A stretch of 9,005 nucleotides of DNA from the NCBI GenBank assembly GCA_903864555.1, contig CAIPGJ010000983.1, positions 1-9,005 of the forward strand. Direction: 5' to 3'. Origin of the DNA: an uncultured Pseudomonadota bacterium (GTDB lineage Bacteria > Pseudomonadota > Gammaproteobacteria > Burkholderiales > SG8-39). The notes under the pieces are model-generated. The model was given only the letters and a program-made list of their open reading frames with translations, was not told the DNA's origin and did not search any database. Each line of letters begins with the position of its first letter. The first letter of the stretch is position 1. Shown piece by piece: positions 1-7,228 of the stretch. Both the position numbers and the translations under genes were made by a program.

Positions 1-479
1 AGCCGCTGCGCGAGCTGTTCACGGATGAAGTGCGCGAGCTGGGCGTGGCCCTGGGCCTGCCCCGCAACCGGGTGTACCGCCACCCCTTTCCTGGCCCAGG
101 CCTGGGCGTGCGCATACTGGGTGAGGTCAAAAAAGAGTTTGCCGACCTGCTTCGCCGCGCCGACGACATCTTCATCCAGGAATTGCACAACTTTCAGGAC
201 GAGGCCACCGGCAAGACCTGGTACGAGCTCACCAGCCAAGCCTTCACCGTGTTTTTGCCGGTGAAAAGCGTGGGCGTGATGGGTGACGGCCGCACCTACG
301 ACTACGTGGTGGCCCTGCGCGCCGTGCAAACCAGCGACTTCATGACCGCCGATTGGGCCGAACTGCCCTACGCCCTGCTGAAAAAGGTGTCCAGCCGCAT
401 CATCAACGAGGGGCGCGGCATCAACCGCGTGACCTATGACGTTAGCAGTAAGCCGCCGGCGACGATTGAGTGGGAGTGA
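1..479 (+). CDS. guaA: GMP synthase (glutamine-hydrolysing), C-terminal part
   Basis: This is the 3' end of guaA; the first complete codon begins at base 3 and 158 residues are visible before the TGA at 477-479. GuaA converts XMP to GMP with ATP and glutamine in cytosolic purine synthesis. The visible part is the C-terminal dimerisation domain (GMP_synt_C). It shows the conserved [16 protein letters not shown] stretch near residue 24, then [19 protein letters not shown], and ends in the family's near-invariant KPPATIEWE, so the natural C-terminus is intact. The N-terminal glutamine amidotransferase and ATP pyrophosphatase domains lie outside the window. One oddity is a glycine (GGG, 411-413) in the [10 protein letters not shown] stretch, where the family usually has valine (IINEV). 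The sequence is typical of Burkholderiales. The coding frame stops exactly where base composition drops, consistent with island insertion at the gene's 3' end. Confidence 0.97.
   Translation, partial: PLRELFTDEVRELGVALGLPRNRVYRHPFPGPGLGVRILGEVKKEFADLLRRADDIFIQELHNFQDEATGKTWYELTSQAFTVFLPVKSVGVMGDGRTYDYVVALRAVQTSDFMTADWAELPYALLKKVSSRIINEGRGINRVTYDVSSKPPATIEWE
461..479 (+). other. Candidate island attachment site at guaA 3' end
   Basis: The last codons of guaA (ending ATTGAGTGGGAGTGA) are a well-known target for tyrosine-recombinase genomic islands, which insert without destroying the gene. Here guaA ends intact, and AT-rich DNA with a repeat cluster begins directly after the stop. No second copy of this sequence was found in the window, so the core boundaries are a guess and the partner site would lie beyond the right edge. 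There is also no integrase gene in view. Confidence 0.35.
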
Positions 480-917
480 GGGGGTCTTTCGGCATACTTG
501 AAATCGTGTTTTAAATCAATAAGTTACTGATCTCTATCAACTATCCGAGATACATCATCAACAGCATGAAAAGTGCAGTTCAAGTTGATGCCCTGCAAAG
601 GAATTTGCCTCTGTTGTAGCTTCGGACAGCAAAAAGCATCGACTCCAGATTGACGGTAAATCTGACGGTAAAAATTTGCGGCAATGTGGCTGCTATAAAT
701 TTACCACAACACGAATTTCGGACCTGACGGTAAAGATATCGTCTGAAATCGCTGACAAAACATGAACTTGCAATTTGTGTAGCCTGCGATTTGGCGTGAC
801 GGTAAACGTGGCCTCCGGGACAGTCAGCTGTCGGGCCACCGGCCAACGTAGCCATTCCACCCTCTGATCGGGAACCCTACGGCCGCTGCAACTGCGCACA
901 GGTGCCTTGTGGCCCTG
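480..917. other. AT-rich non-coding region between guaA and the antitoxin gene
   Basis: No gene can be supported in these 438 bases. Short open frames on the minus strand have no recognisable motif and simply read through the 10-bp repeats. GC is about 41% over 481-780 by hand count, then rises towards 917. The region contains four TGACGGTAAA repeats and an isolated reverse half-match (TTTACC, 700-705). A small hairpin (GACAG/CTGTC, 819-832) lacks a T-tract and is not a convincing terminator. No clear terminator for guaA or for the convergent antitoxin gene is visible. The make-up fits an island edge or an old attachment region. Confidence 0.6.
651..806 (+). repeat. Four direct repeats of TGACGGTAAA
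   Basis: Perfect copies of TGACGGTAAA lie at 651-660, 663-672, 725-734 and 797-806, all in the same orientation. Start-to-start spacing is 12, 62 and 72 bp. Four identical 10-mers within 156 bp cannot be expected by chance. Flanking bases differ between copies, so the conserved unit is about 10 bp. This looks like a protein-binding array. Likely readings are arm-type integrase or excisionase sites next to an attachment site, or iterons or an operator. Position just inside the guaA end favours the first, but this is inference. Confidence 0.8.
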
Positions 918-1244
918 TCAAGCAAACTGCAACTCGATCTTGCCTGCGCGGCGGCGCACCGGGCCGACCACGATCATCACGTCGTGCCCCAATCTGGCCA
1001 CCAACTCAAGCAACTTGGCCTCGCTGACGCCGCGAAACCGACCCCGTGTGATGCGGGAGACCTTGGACTGGTCGATGCCAAGCACGGTTGCGGCATCCGC
1101 CTGCTGACGACGCGCCTCGACCGAGCGCGAGATTTCGCTTGCGAGCCTGGATTTGCGCTGCATTTCGGCTGCATCCGCGTATCCCAAGTCTGCATAGACA
1201 TTGGTGCTGCCTTCCTGGATCGTGATCTCTTGCGGTTCATTCAT
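918..1244 (-). CDS. HigA-type antitoxin, XRE/HTH family
   Basis: The product is 108 residues from the ATG at 1244-1242 to the TGA at 920-918. It resembles the XRE-like antitoxins (COG5606 type) that pair with HigB/Gp49-like toxins. Features seen are an N-terminal segment with NVYADLGYADAAEMQ, then a helix-turn-helix region with VLGIDQSKVSRITRG followed by VSEAKLLELVARLG, and a basic tail (GPVRRRAGKIELQFA). Antitoxins of this group neutralise the partner toxin and usually repress their own operon. This start was chosen because its ATG overlaps the toxin's TGA as ATGA (1244-1241), the usual toxin-antitoxin coupling; an upstream start at 1271 would overlap the toxin more and lacks family similarity. 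One oddity is that the first HTH helix (ARRQQADAATVLG) lacks the usual TQ pair and seems one residue short. The frame is open although the toxin is broken, so it may be an orphan antitoxin. Confidence 0.85.
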   Translation of the reverse strand: MNEPQEITIQEGSTNVYADLGYADAAEMQRKSRLASEISRSVEARRQQADAATVLGIDQSKVSRITRGRFRGVSEAKLLELVARLGHDVMIVVGPVRRRAGKIELQFA

Positions 1245-1530
1245 TTGCGTACTCCATGCTGCGCCTGCCAAATTTCAAAATCCTGCTTGGCGGCTTTGAG
1301 GCGAGAAATGACCAGGTCCATATCGGGCTCGGGTATCGAAATTCCGCTCTTGGACTTCTTTTGGAAGCAGTGCAACACAAAGACCCATCCGGCAAGCTTG
1401 ACGGTGTAGGCCATTGACGATGTAGACCACCCGATTATTGTCAATCCCTGGCTTCCGTAGTCAGCCACCGAGCGTGAGGTTTTTGACGCGGCGCCTGACG
1501 GCTTGCGATATTCGCTGCGCAGCAAATTTC
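1241..1530 (-). pseudogene. HigB/RelE-like (Gp49 family) toxin remnant, frameshifted
   Basis: The 3' end is a clear toxin C-terminus: AYTVKLAGWVFVLHCFQKK, then KSGISIPEPDMDLVISRLKAAKQDF. The YVLHCFQKK-type strand is the hallmark of phage-derived Gp49-like/HigB toxins, ribosome-dependent mRNA interferases. The gene directly precedes its antitoxin with an ATGA overlap, the higBA order. Upstream, the family pattern continues in a different frame: LRKPGIDNNRVVYIV (1460-1416), preceded by VRRRVKNLTLGG. The two frames are separated by a 16-bp tandem duplication at 1399-1430; removing one copy joins them as NRVVYIVKLAGWVFVLHC. A second lesion is an in-frame TGA at 1463-1461. A frame open from a TTG at 1597 exists but its N-terminal half does not resemble the family. 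The 5' boundary is uncertain. A 57-residue C-terminal fragment could still start at the ATG at 1414. Confidence 0.7.
1399..1430 (-). repeat. 16-bp imperfect tandem duplication inside the toxin gene
   Basis: On the minus strand GTGGTCTACATCGTCA (1430-1415) is followed directly by ATGGCCTACACCGTCA (1414-1399), 13 of 16 bases identical. Copy one encodes VVYIV in one frame and copy two encodes MAYTV in the next, so both carry the same beta-strand of the toxin. The length is not a multiple of three, so the duplication shifts the frame. The three mismatches suggest it is not very recent. Confidence 0.7.
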
Positions 1531-1551
1531 GACTTTTGGTCAAATTGTCAA
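1525..1551 (-). promoter_or_regulatory. Possible promoter -35 with overlapping dyad, upstream of toxin remnant
   Basis: On the minus strand a perfect TTGACA (1551-1546) overlaps an imperfect dyad: AATTTGAC at 1546-1539, a 5-base spacer, and GTCGAAATT at 1533-1525, with a one-base bulge. No good -10 box is seen at 16-18 bp. An AT-rich dyad ahead of a toxin-antitoxin pair would fit an antitoxin-bound operator. However, the site may lie inside the original toxin coding region, since full-length family members would start near 1550-1575. Confidence 0.3.
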
Positions 1552-1757
1552 TTCTGGTTGGAAGGTGTTGGCGCCTGTATGGGATTGCCGCAGGCAATCA
1601 ATTTCGGCTGCCTCGCACCATTCGTCGGATGAACCACACGACGCAACGGTTTGAAGCGCCTTGCGCCAGGGCAGTCGAAATCTGCAACCTGGGCCGGAGG
1701 GACCTCGGCCGCAAGAGGCACCTTGAAAAGCACCTCGCGTTTTGTGCAGATGGACTT
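1531..1757. other. Spacer between jetD and the toxin remnant, with a hairpin
   Basis: No gene is supported here. Short open frames on both strands have no recognisable family features. A perfect hairpin with 7-bp arms (GATTGCC 1583-1589, loop GCA, GGCAATC 1593-1599) is present but has no following T-tract on either strand, so it is at most a weak terminator for the jet operon. No strong intrinsic terminator follows the jetD stop at 1758. Confidence 0.45.
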
Positions 1758-3095
1758 TTACCGCGCTATGGTGCGAATTCGCTCCAGGTCCTCCATCAGG
1801 GCTCCTGCCACGGCTTCTTCCGCAATGGCAAGCCTATGGCGGCGCATTGCGGGCGCGAGCAGCTTGTCCCAGGACGCGTCCGGCCCGTTATCGGCGAGGT
1901 CGCACCGGGAGTGCGGGGCGTCGTTCGCGGCGGCCTCGTAGTCGACAGTGGCAAGGCGCCAGGGCCGCGCCTGCCAGGTGCGCAGCACGTGGTTGGCGAT
2001 GTGTATGCCGGGCCAGTCGAAGTCGCCGTGGTAGTGCAGGCGGGCACCGGCCTGTGCCAGTTGGGTCAGCAGCGTGCGTTGCGCCGCCGCCGGCATGCCC
2101 TCGGTGCAGACCATGGGTGCGCAGTGTGCACCCAGCCGGTCGGCGGCAATTGCGAGCAGATTGGGGTTCTCGCAGACGAACACCGGTTTGTCCCGAACGG
2201 ACCATTGCGGCTGCGCACGCAGCAACAGGCGCAGTGACAGGTAAGCCGGCTCGCCTGCTGTCCACAACGAACCGGACCGCCCAAGGGCTGGCAAATTCAG
2301 CACCAGCGCCGGGCGCGCCAGCTCGTTCACCAGCACGCCGGCTCGCGCCCAGACGTCACGGTCGCGCGTCTCGGGCGCGCGCTGCGGGTCTGCGTCGTCG
2401 AGTGGCCCGGCTTCGCCGCCATCGGCCCCAGTTGACGCTTTGGCAACTCCCGTTTCCGGCGTCGCGAGCACCTCGGAATACCGCCAGGCGGCCAGAACGA
2501 CACTGGCGGTCGGCTGGCCGGCGTCAAGCGCGTGGGCATTGCCCAGTGCCTCGGCCGCCAACTGTGACCGTGTCATGCCGGCGCCGGGCAGCCGGCGCAA
2601 GACCGCATCAGCACCCGCCAACAAGTGATCGGCAGCAACGACTTCCTGGCGGGTCAGGCGTTTGAGCAGGGTGGTGGCGCCTGGGGTTTGCAGCCAGCCT
2701 TGCAGCCTGGCATCGTGCCCGGCCCCGCCAGACACGGCGGACCAAGCCGCCTGCATTGCTGCGTTGACGTCGGTGCGGCTGATGATCGGGCCGTCGATCC
2801 GCTCCAGCACTTCCCGGAGCGAGCCCGCGACGCCGGCGGCGCGCAGCGCGGCGTCCAGCCGCGCGATGTCAATGCGGGCCGATCGTGCCGTGCCAGCCGG
2901 GCGGCCAGTGAGAAGCGCCAGCGCTTCGTGTTCGGTGGCGCTGAGTTGTGTGAGCAGCAGCGACTGCCCGTTGGCCCCGTCGATGCGGCGCTCGATCGCG
3001 CGTCGCAATCGCTGGCGCAGGTGTGCAAGGGTGGCACCACCCAGCAGGCGTTGGGCGCGGGCATCTGGCTCGGCGGGTGGTTGTTGGGCCGTCAT
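1758..3095 (-). CDS. jetD: Wadjet type II nuclease subunit JetD (TIGR02679 family)
   Basis: This 445-residue protein matches the TIGR02679 family, which has an N-terminal DUF3323 region and a C-terminal DUF2399 Toprim-type domain. In Wadjet, JetD is the nuclease that cleaves circular plasmid DNA once the JetABC loop extruder has processed it. The Toprim signature is visible: the acidic motif VFVCENPN (Glu309) at the end of a strand, and the DxD motif HYHGDFDWPG (Asp358, Asp360). Both are intact, so catalytic activity is expected. Residues 212-247 form a Gly/Ala/acidic low-complexity linker between the two halves. The start ATG at 3095-3093 overlaps the jetC TGA as ATGA, so translation is probably coupled. 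It is the last gene of the operon, ending in TAA at 1760-1758. The length is close to what is usual for the family. It could be described generically as a DUF2399 protein, but the neighbours make the Wadjet role clear. Confidence 0.93.
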   Translation of the reverse strand: MTAQQPPAEPDARAQRLLGGATLAHLRQRLRRAIERRIDGANGQSLLLTQLSATEHEALALLTGRPAGTARSARIDIARLDAALRAAGVAGSLREVLERIDGPIISRTDVNAAMQAAWSAVSGGAGHDARLQGWLQTPGATTLLKRLTRQEVVAADHLLAGADAVLRRLPGAGMTRSQLAAEALGNAHALDAGQPTASVVLAAWRYSEVLATPETGVAKASTGADGGEAGPLDDADPQRAPETRDRDVWARAGVLVNELARPALVLNLPALGRSGSLWTAGEPAYLSLRLLLRAQPQWSVRDKPVFVCENPNLLAIAADRLGAHCAPMVCTEGMPAAAQRTLLTQLAQAGARLHYHGDFDWPGIHIANHVLRTWQARPWRLATVDYEAAANDAPHSRCDLADNGPDASWDKLLAPAMRRHRLAIAEEAVAGALMEDLERIRTIAR

Positions 3096-6000
3096 GGCGC
3101 GGGAAATCGACGGTCCGGATCATCTTCGCGGCGCCGGGCCCGCCCGTCCCAGGTCCAGCGTGATACGTGCACGGCGTCGATGCCTTCGCGCCGCTGCAGT
3201 TGGGCAATCGCCACGCCGGGCAGTTCGGCGTAACAGGCCCATTCACGTTCGCTGGTGATCACGAAGTCGAGGTCGAACTCGCGGATCAGACCCATGCAGT
3301 GGGCGCGTGCCGCGTCATCGATGCCCGCGAAGGCTTCGTCCAGCAACACCAGGCGCGGCGCATGGACAGACCCGGCCTGCGAGTAGTAACTCGACACCGC
3401 CGCGAACAGCGGCACCGTCAGGCCCAGCGCACGTTCGCCGCTTGACGCCGGGCCGGACAGCGGGCGCCATTGGCCGTCCTGCCAGCGCTGGACCCGGAAA
3501 CGGTGCCAGTGGCGGTAGTCCAGGGCGCGGGCCAGCTGTTCCAGCAGGCTGCCTCCCTGGTCCGAATCGGCCAGGGTGCGTTCGGCCGCAATGCGCTGCT
3601 GCAGCATCTCGCCGACGACCCGCCGGTCCTCGGCGCTCCACAGGTCGGTGCTGGTGTTCAGCAGCCGCTTGCGCGCAGCCTCCAACCCGATCGGCGCACC
3701 TTCGGCATTCTCAGGCAGCACTTGCCACTGCAGCCGGAATCTGACGCCGGTGGAGGTGGGCCGTTTTGCCAGCTCCGCGTTGATGGTGTCGACCTGGCGC
3801 TCCGCGTCGCGCAAGAGCTTCTGCACTGCGGACGCAATTTCTGCCTGCAGGTGGTTCTCCAGCACCTTGCGTTCCCCGGCGGTCAGCAGTTCACGGCGTT
3901 GCGCGATCTCGCCGTCGAGCCGCTTGCCGAGTTGGTCTGGGCGTTCGGGTCGGTTCTGGTAGACGATGCTGACCACCAGGCCGTAGTCGTTGGTCTCAGC
4001 CTGCGCCTGGTGGCTCAATGCTGCCAGGCCACGGCCGAGTTCGGTGTAGTCCTGCGAGATCTGGCTCTGCACACGGTTCCAGGCGTCGTCGTCGTCGGGG
4101 ATGCTGGCCAGCGCCTGCTCGGTGCGCCGGGCCAGCGCCAGCGCGGCCTCGGTGGTCCACGCGGTGTGCAGCGGGGGCAGCTCGGCGCCGGGCAGGGCGG
4201 CGAGCAGCAGACCCGTGGCAGCAAAGCCCTGCAGGTGGCCCACTGCGATCTGGCGTGTCGTGGCGCGTTCGTCCAGCGTGTCCTGGGCATCCTGGGTTCG
4301 CTGCTCGGCGCGGGCGCGGGCCTCACCGCTGCTGCGCAGGGCTTCGCCGCTTTCGTTGCGCAGCAGCTCGCATTGCTGCACGGCTTGGCGCGCCTGCATC
4401 AGGCGCTGCTGCAGCTCCTCGACTCTGGCGCCCACCGATTCGCGCAGTGTTTCGAGCCGAATGCGTGCTTCGTCGGCCAGCAGCTTGCGCTCGGCTGATG
4501 CAGCTTCGGCCTGCAGCGCGTCGCGAAGGGCTTCCTCGGTGCGTTGCTGTTGCCGCTCGTGTTCTGTCAATCCATCGCGCAGCTCCCGTGCCGCCTGCGC
4601 CAGCGCGTGCAGCGTGTCACCGAAATTCTGCAGTGCCCGGTCGGTGGCATGCAGGGCGTCACGCGCTGGGGGCAGGCGCAGATCCTCGGCGTCACGGGAC
4701 AAGGTCTGGCGCACCGCATTCCACTGGGTTGCTGCGTCCTGGAGTTGGATTTCAGCCTGGTCGAGCCGCCGTGCGGCGCTCTGGAACTCCCGCGCGCGCG
4801 CTGCGGCTTCGAGGTGCGCGCCGCGCAAGGCTTCGTCGGCGGGTGCGCGCTGCCACTCGGTGCCAGCCTGGTGCTGGTCCTGCGCGCGTTGCGCATCGGC
4901 TTGCTGCAGCGCGGACAGACAGAGGGCCAGCGCATCCAGGCGATCGGCAATGGATTCGAGGCGTCGCGCGCGTGCCTGGGCCCGCGCCGCGTAGCCGATG
5001 AATTCGGCGCTGGGCTTGTACCAGACGCCTGCGAGCGCGCCGAGGCGGAATCGGCCATCCGGACAGACCCAGGTGTCCGCCAAGCCGCCGTCCTGCGCGG
5101 TGCACGCGACGCCAGCCAGCAGGCGTTGCACCACGTCCGCTGGCACTGCTGCAGCCTGGGCGGCGACCAGCGCCGGCGCCAACCAGGCGCTCAGGGACTG
5201 CGACTGCACAGGCCGCTCGAGCCACTGCGCATCCTGGGGCAGTGGCAAGCCATCGGCAGCGAACATCTGGCCGTTGGGTGTGACCCATGCGTCGAGCAGT
5301 CCAGCGGCTTCCAGCGCCGCTTCAAGGCCGGCGCGCTGGGCCGTGGTCGCGGCCGGCACGAAGTCGACCAATTGCCACAAGGGCCCACCAGTGCGGCCCT
5401 GGCGCACGTCCGGCGCACGCCAGGCAGGGCAGGGCGGCAAGCGGTCCTCGCCCTGCAGCAGCCCTGCGCGTTCGGCCAGCAGCGCGTCTTGTTCTTCCAT
5501 CACCACGCGCCGTTCGATGGCCAGCGCGGCCTGGTGTTGCGCCAGACGCAGGTTGGTGACTTGTTGGGCCGCATGCAGCGCGGTGCGGGCCGGGTTGTCG
5601 CCTTGCAGGCTGGCGGTCCACACGCCCAGGGCCTCCAGTACCATCGCGGTGTCCGGGATGTGCAGCTGGCGCAACTGCTCGGCATGGGTTTGCCACGCGT
5701 CCATCAGGTCGCGCCCGTGTTGTTCGACGGCCGCGTCGGCCCGGGCGCGTTCCTCCGCTGCCAGTTCGACGGCATCCTGGCGCTCGTCGCGGGCTTCCTG
5801 CTGGCGGGCGTGGGACTGGGCCGCGCGGTCCACGCTGTCGCAGTGCTGCAGCATCAGGGCCACGTGGTCGCGCCGCGTGGTGATCGCCTGGTGCAGTTCC
5901 TTGCGCGCGGCATCTAGGGCCAATGGCGCAAGGGCGTGCAACGCGGACGCACCACTGGCGGCCAGCGCGTTGGTGGCATAGACCGGCGTGAGGCCGGCCA

Positions 6001-7228
6001 GCCCGGCGCAGGCCGCCGCATCGCTTCGCGCCTCGTCCATGGCGCGGCGGGCAAGCCCTGCGCGCTGGCCGCGCTCACGCTCGACCTGTTGCTCACGGAC
6101 ATGCCGTGTGTTTGCTTCATCCCGTGCGCGCAGGGCTTGTTCGGCCTCACCCTGTCGGCGCAGGGCTTCACGGTCAGCCAGGTCAAGTTGTCTGGCGTCG
6201 GCGGTTGCCGGGTCGTTCTGCAGGCCTTCGAGCCGGGTGCGGCTGGCCAGCATGTTGGACTCGGCAGCGGCATGCCCTGCGTGCGCTTGTGCCTCCAGCG
6301 TCCGGGCTTCGGCCAGCAGGTCACGCCCTTCATTGAGAACGCGGCTTGCGTTGTCAAAGCCGGTTTGCGCGCTGCGCAGGCCGCGGGCCTGGCGCCGGGC
6401 CTGCGTGGCGGCATACAGCTGGTAGCGCTGGTTGAACTGGCCGACGGCGCGCGCCAGCGCCTCGTATTCCTCCAGTTCGCGGCGGTAGGTTTCCAACTGG
6501 TTCAGTGCGTCGGCCACATCCGCCAGCAGGTCCGTCGCCATGGGCGGCAGTGCCTCGGTCAGCGCATTCGACAGATTGCCCTCGTCGGGCTTCTTGGACA
6601 GTTGCGGTTGGCGCAGTTGCACCAAGGTGTCCATCAAGGCCGCATAACGCACCGGGCCGAGCTGGAACAGGCGTTCGTCGACGGCACGGCGGTAGGCACT
6701 GGCGGTGTCGAAGACCTGGCCGCGCAGGGACTGGAGTGTTTCGCGCAGGCGTTCGCGCGTGAGTACGACCTTGGCCGGGCTCATGAGCCACAGGTCCTGG
6801 CCGACGCGCTGTTCCTCCAGCACAAAGAACCAGCTGTCCACCTGCGAGCGCGCCGCCGCTGCCGACAGGCCGCAGCCAAGCGTGAGGTAGCGCGCCGTTC
6901 CGGCTTCGTCCATGCGACCGAATTCGATCCAGGTGTACCCCATGCGCCGGTCGTGGCGCCCGAGCAGCAGGTTCCAGGCCATCTTCTTCGCCCCATCACC
7001 GTCGGGCTCGATGCGCGAGGGCTTGAGCTGGGCGTCAAACAAAAAGGGCAGGGTCAGCGACAGCACCTTGGACTTGCCAGTGCCGTTGTTGCCGCGCAGC
7101 AGCAGGTGGCCGTCGCGGAACCAGAACTCCTCGCTGTCGTAGTGAAACAGTTCGACCAGGCCGAGCCGCAGTGGCTGCCAGCGTGCCAGGGCGGGCAAGG
7201 GAAGAGCGGGAGGCTGGTGGTCCATCAT
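3092..7228 (-). CDS. jetC: Wadjet type II SMC-like ATPase JetC (TIGR02680 family)
   Basis: This 1378-residue SMC/MukB-like protein is the motor of the Wadjet complex, dimerising and hydrolysing ATP to extrude DNA loops. The N-terminal head has Walker A GNNGTGKS at residues 46-53. Long Gln/Arg/Ala/Glu-rich coiled-coil segments lie at about 235-595 and 745-1095. A globular hinge-like segment lies between them (about 595-745, with GGPLWQLVDFVPAA and CPDGRFRLGALAGVWYKPS). The C-terminal head carries the signature motif SSGERAL (from residue 1262) and Walker B RLVLLDEAFAGID (Asp1297, Glu1298). All ATPase motifs are intact and the length is normal for TIGR02680. The start chosen is the ATG at 7228-7226, which overlaps the jetB TGA as ATGA; a second ATG follows at once. 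A GTG at 7303 would add 25 residues within jetB and was not used. No strong ribosome-binding site is visible, which fits translational coupling. Confidence 0.95.
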   Translation of the reverse strand: MMDHQPPALPLPALARWQPLRLGLVELFHYDSEEFWFRDGHLLLRGNNGTGKSKVLSLTLPFLFDAQLKPSRIEPDGDGAKKMAWNLLLGRHDRRMGYTWIEFGRMDEAGTARYLTLGCGLSAAAARSQVDSWFFVLEEQRVGQDLWLMSPAKVVLTRERLRETLQSLRGQVFDTASAYRRAVDERLFQLGPVRYAALMDTLVQLRQPQLSKKPDEGNLSNALTEALPPMATDLLADVADALNQLETYRRELEEYEALARAVGQFNQRYQLYAATQARRQARGLRSAQTGFDNASRVLNEGRDLLAEARTLEAQAHAGHAAAESNMLASRTRLEGLQNDPATADARQLDLADREALRRQGEAEQALRARDEANTRHVREQQVERERGQRAGLARRAMDEARSDAAACAGLAGLTPVYATNALAASGASALHALAPLALDAARKELHQAITTRRDHVALMLQHCDSVDRAAQSHARQQEARDERQDAVELAAEERARADAAVEQHGRDLMDAWQTHAEQLRQLHIPDTAMVLEALGVWTASLQGDNPARTALHAAQQVTNLRLAQHQAALAIERRVVMEEQDALLAERAGLLQGEDRLPPCPAWRAPDVRQGRTGGPLWQLVDFVPAATTAQRAGLEAALEAAGLLDAWVTPNGQMFAADGLPLPQDAQWLERPVQSQSLSAWLAPALVAAQAAAVPADVVQRLLAGVACTAQDGGLADTWVCPDGRFRLGALAGVWYKPSAEFIGYAARAQARARRLESIADRLDALALCLSALQQADAQRAQDQHQAGTEWQRAPADEALRGAHLEAAARAREFQSAARRLDQAEIQLQDAATQWNAVRQTLSRDAEDLRLPPARDALHATDRALQNFGDTLHALAQAARELRDGLTEHERQQQRTEEALRDALQAEAASAERKLLADEARIRLETLRESVGARVEELQQRLMQARQAVQQCELLRNESGEALRSSGEARARAEQRTQDAQDTLDERATTRQIAVGHLQGFAATGLLLAALPGAELPPLHTAWTTEAALALARRTEQALASIPDDDDAWNRVQSQISQDYTELGRGLAALSHQAQAETNDYGLVVSIVYQNRPERPDQLGKRLDGEIAQRRELLTAGERKVLENHLQAEIASAVQKLLRDAERQVDTINAELAKRPTSTGVRFRLQWQVLPENAEGAPIGLEAARKRLLNTSTDLWSAEDRRVVGEMLQQRIAAERTLADSDQGGSLLEQLARALDYRHWHRFRVQRWQDGQWRPLSGPASSGERALGLTVPLFAAVSSYYSQAGSVHAPRLVLLDEAFAGIDDAARAHCMGLIREFDLDFVITSEREWACYAELPGVAIAQLQRREGIDAVHVSRWTWDGRARRREDDPDRRFPAP

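Noticed and set aside
651..806. Reading the four TGACGGTAAA repeats as a CRISPR array.
   Set aside because: The repeat is only 10 bp, spacing is irregular (12, 62 and 72 bp), and there are no cas genes.
819..832. Hairpin GACAG-TCAG-CTGTC as a terminator of the antitoxin gene or guaA.
   Set aside because: The stem is only 5 bp and there is no T-tract on either strand.
580..899. Two short minus-strand open frames between guaA and the antitoxin gene.
   Set aside because: They have no recognisable domain, read the 10-bp repeats as repeated FTV, and lie in AT-rich DNA of non-coding character.
1245..1271. Upstream start at 1271 for the antitoxin.
   Set aside because: It would add nine residues with no family similarity. 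The ATG at 1244 overlaps the toxin stop in the usual way.
1583..1599. Perfect 7-bp-arm palindrome as terminator of the jet operon.
   Set aside because: It lies about 160 bp beyond the jetD stop and is not followed by a run of T. It is noted only as part of the spacer.
1548..1733. A 61-codon minus-strand open frame downstream of jetD.
   Set aside because: Its translation is Pro/Arg-rich with no recognised motif and no ribosome-binding site, and it covers the hairpin and the promoter-like dyad.
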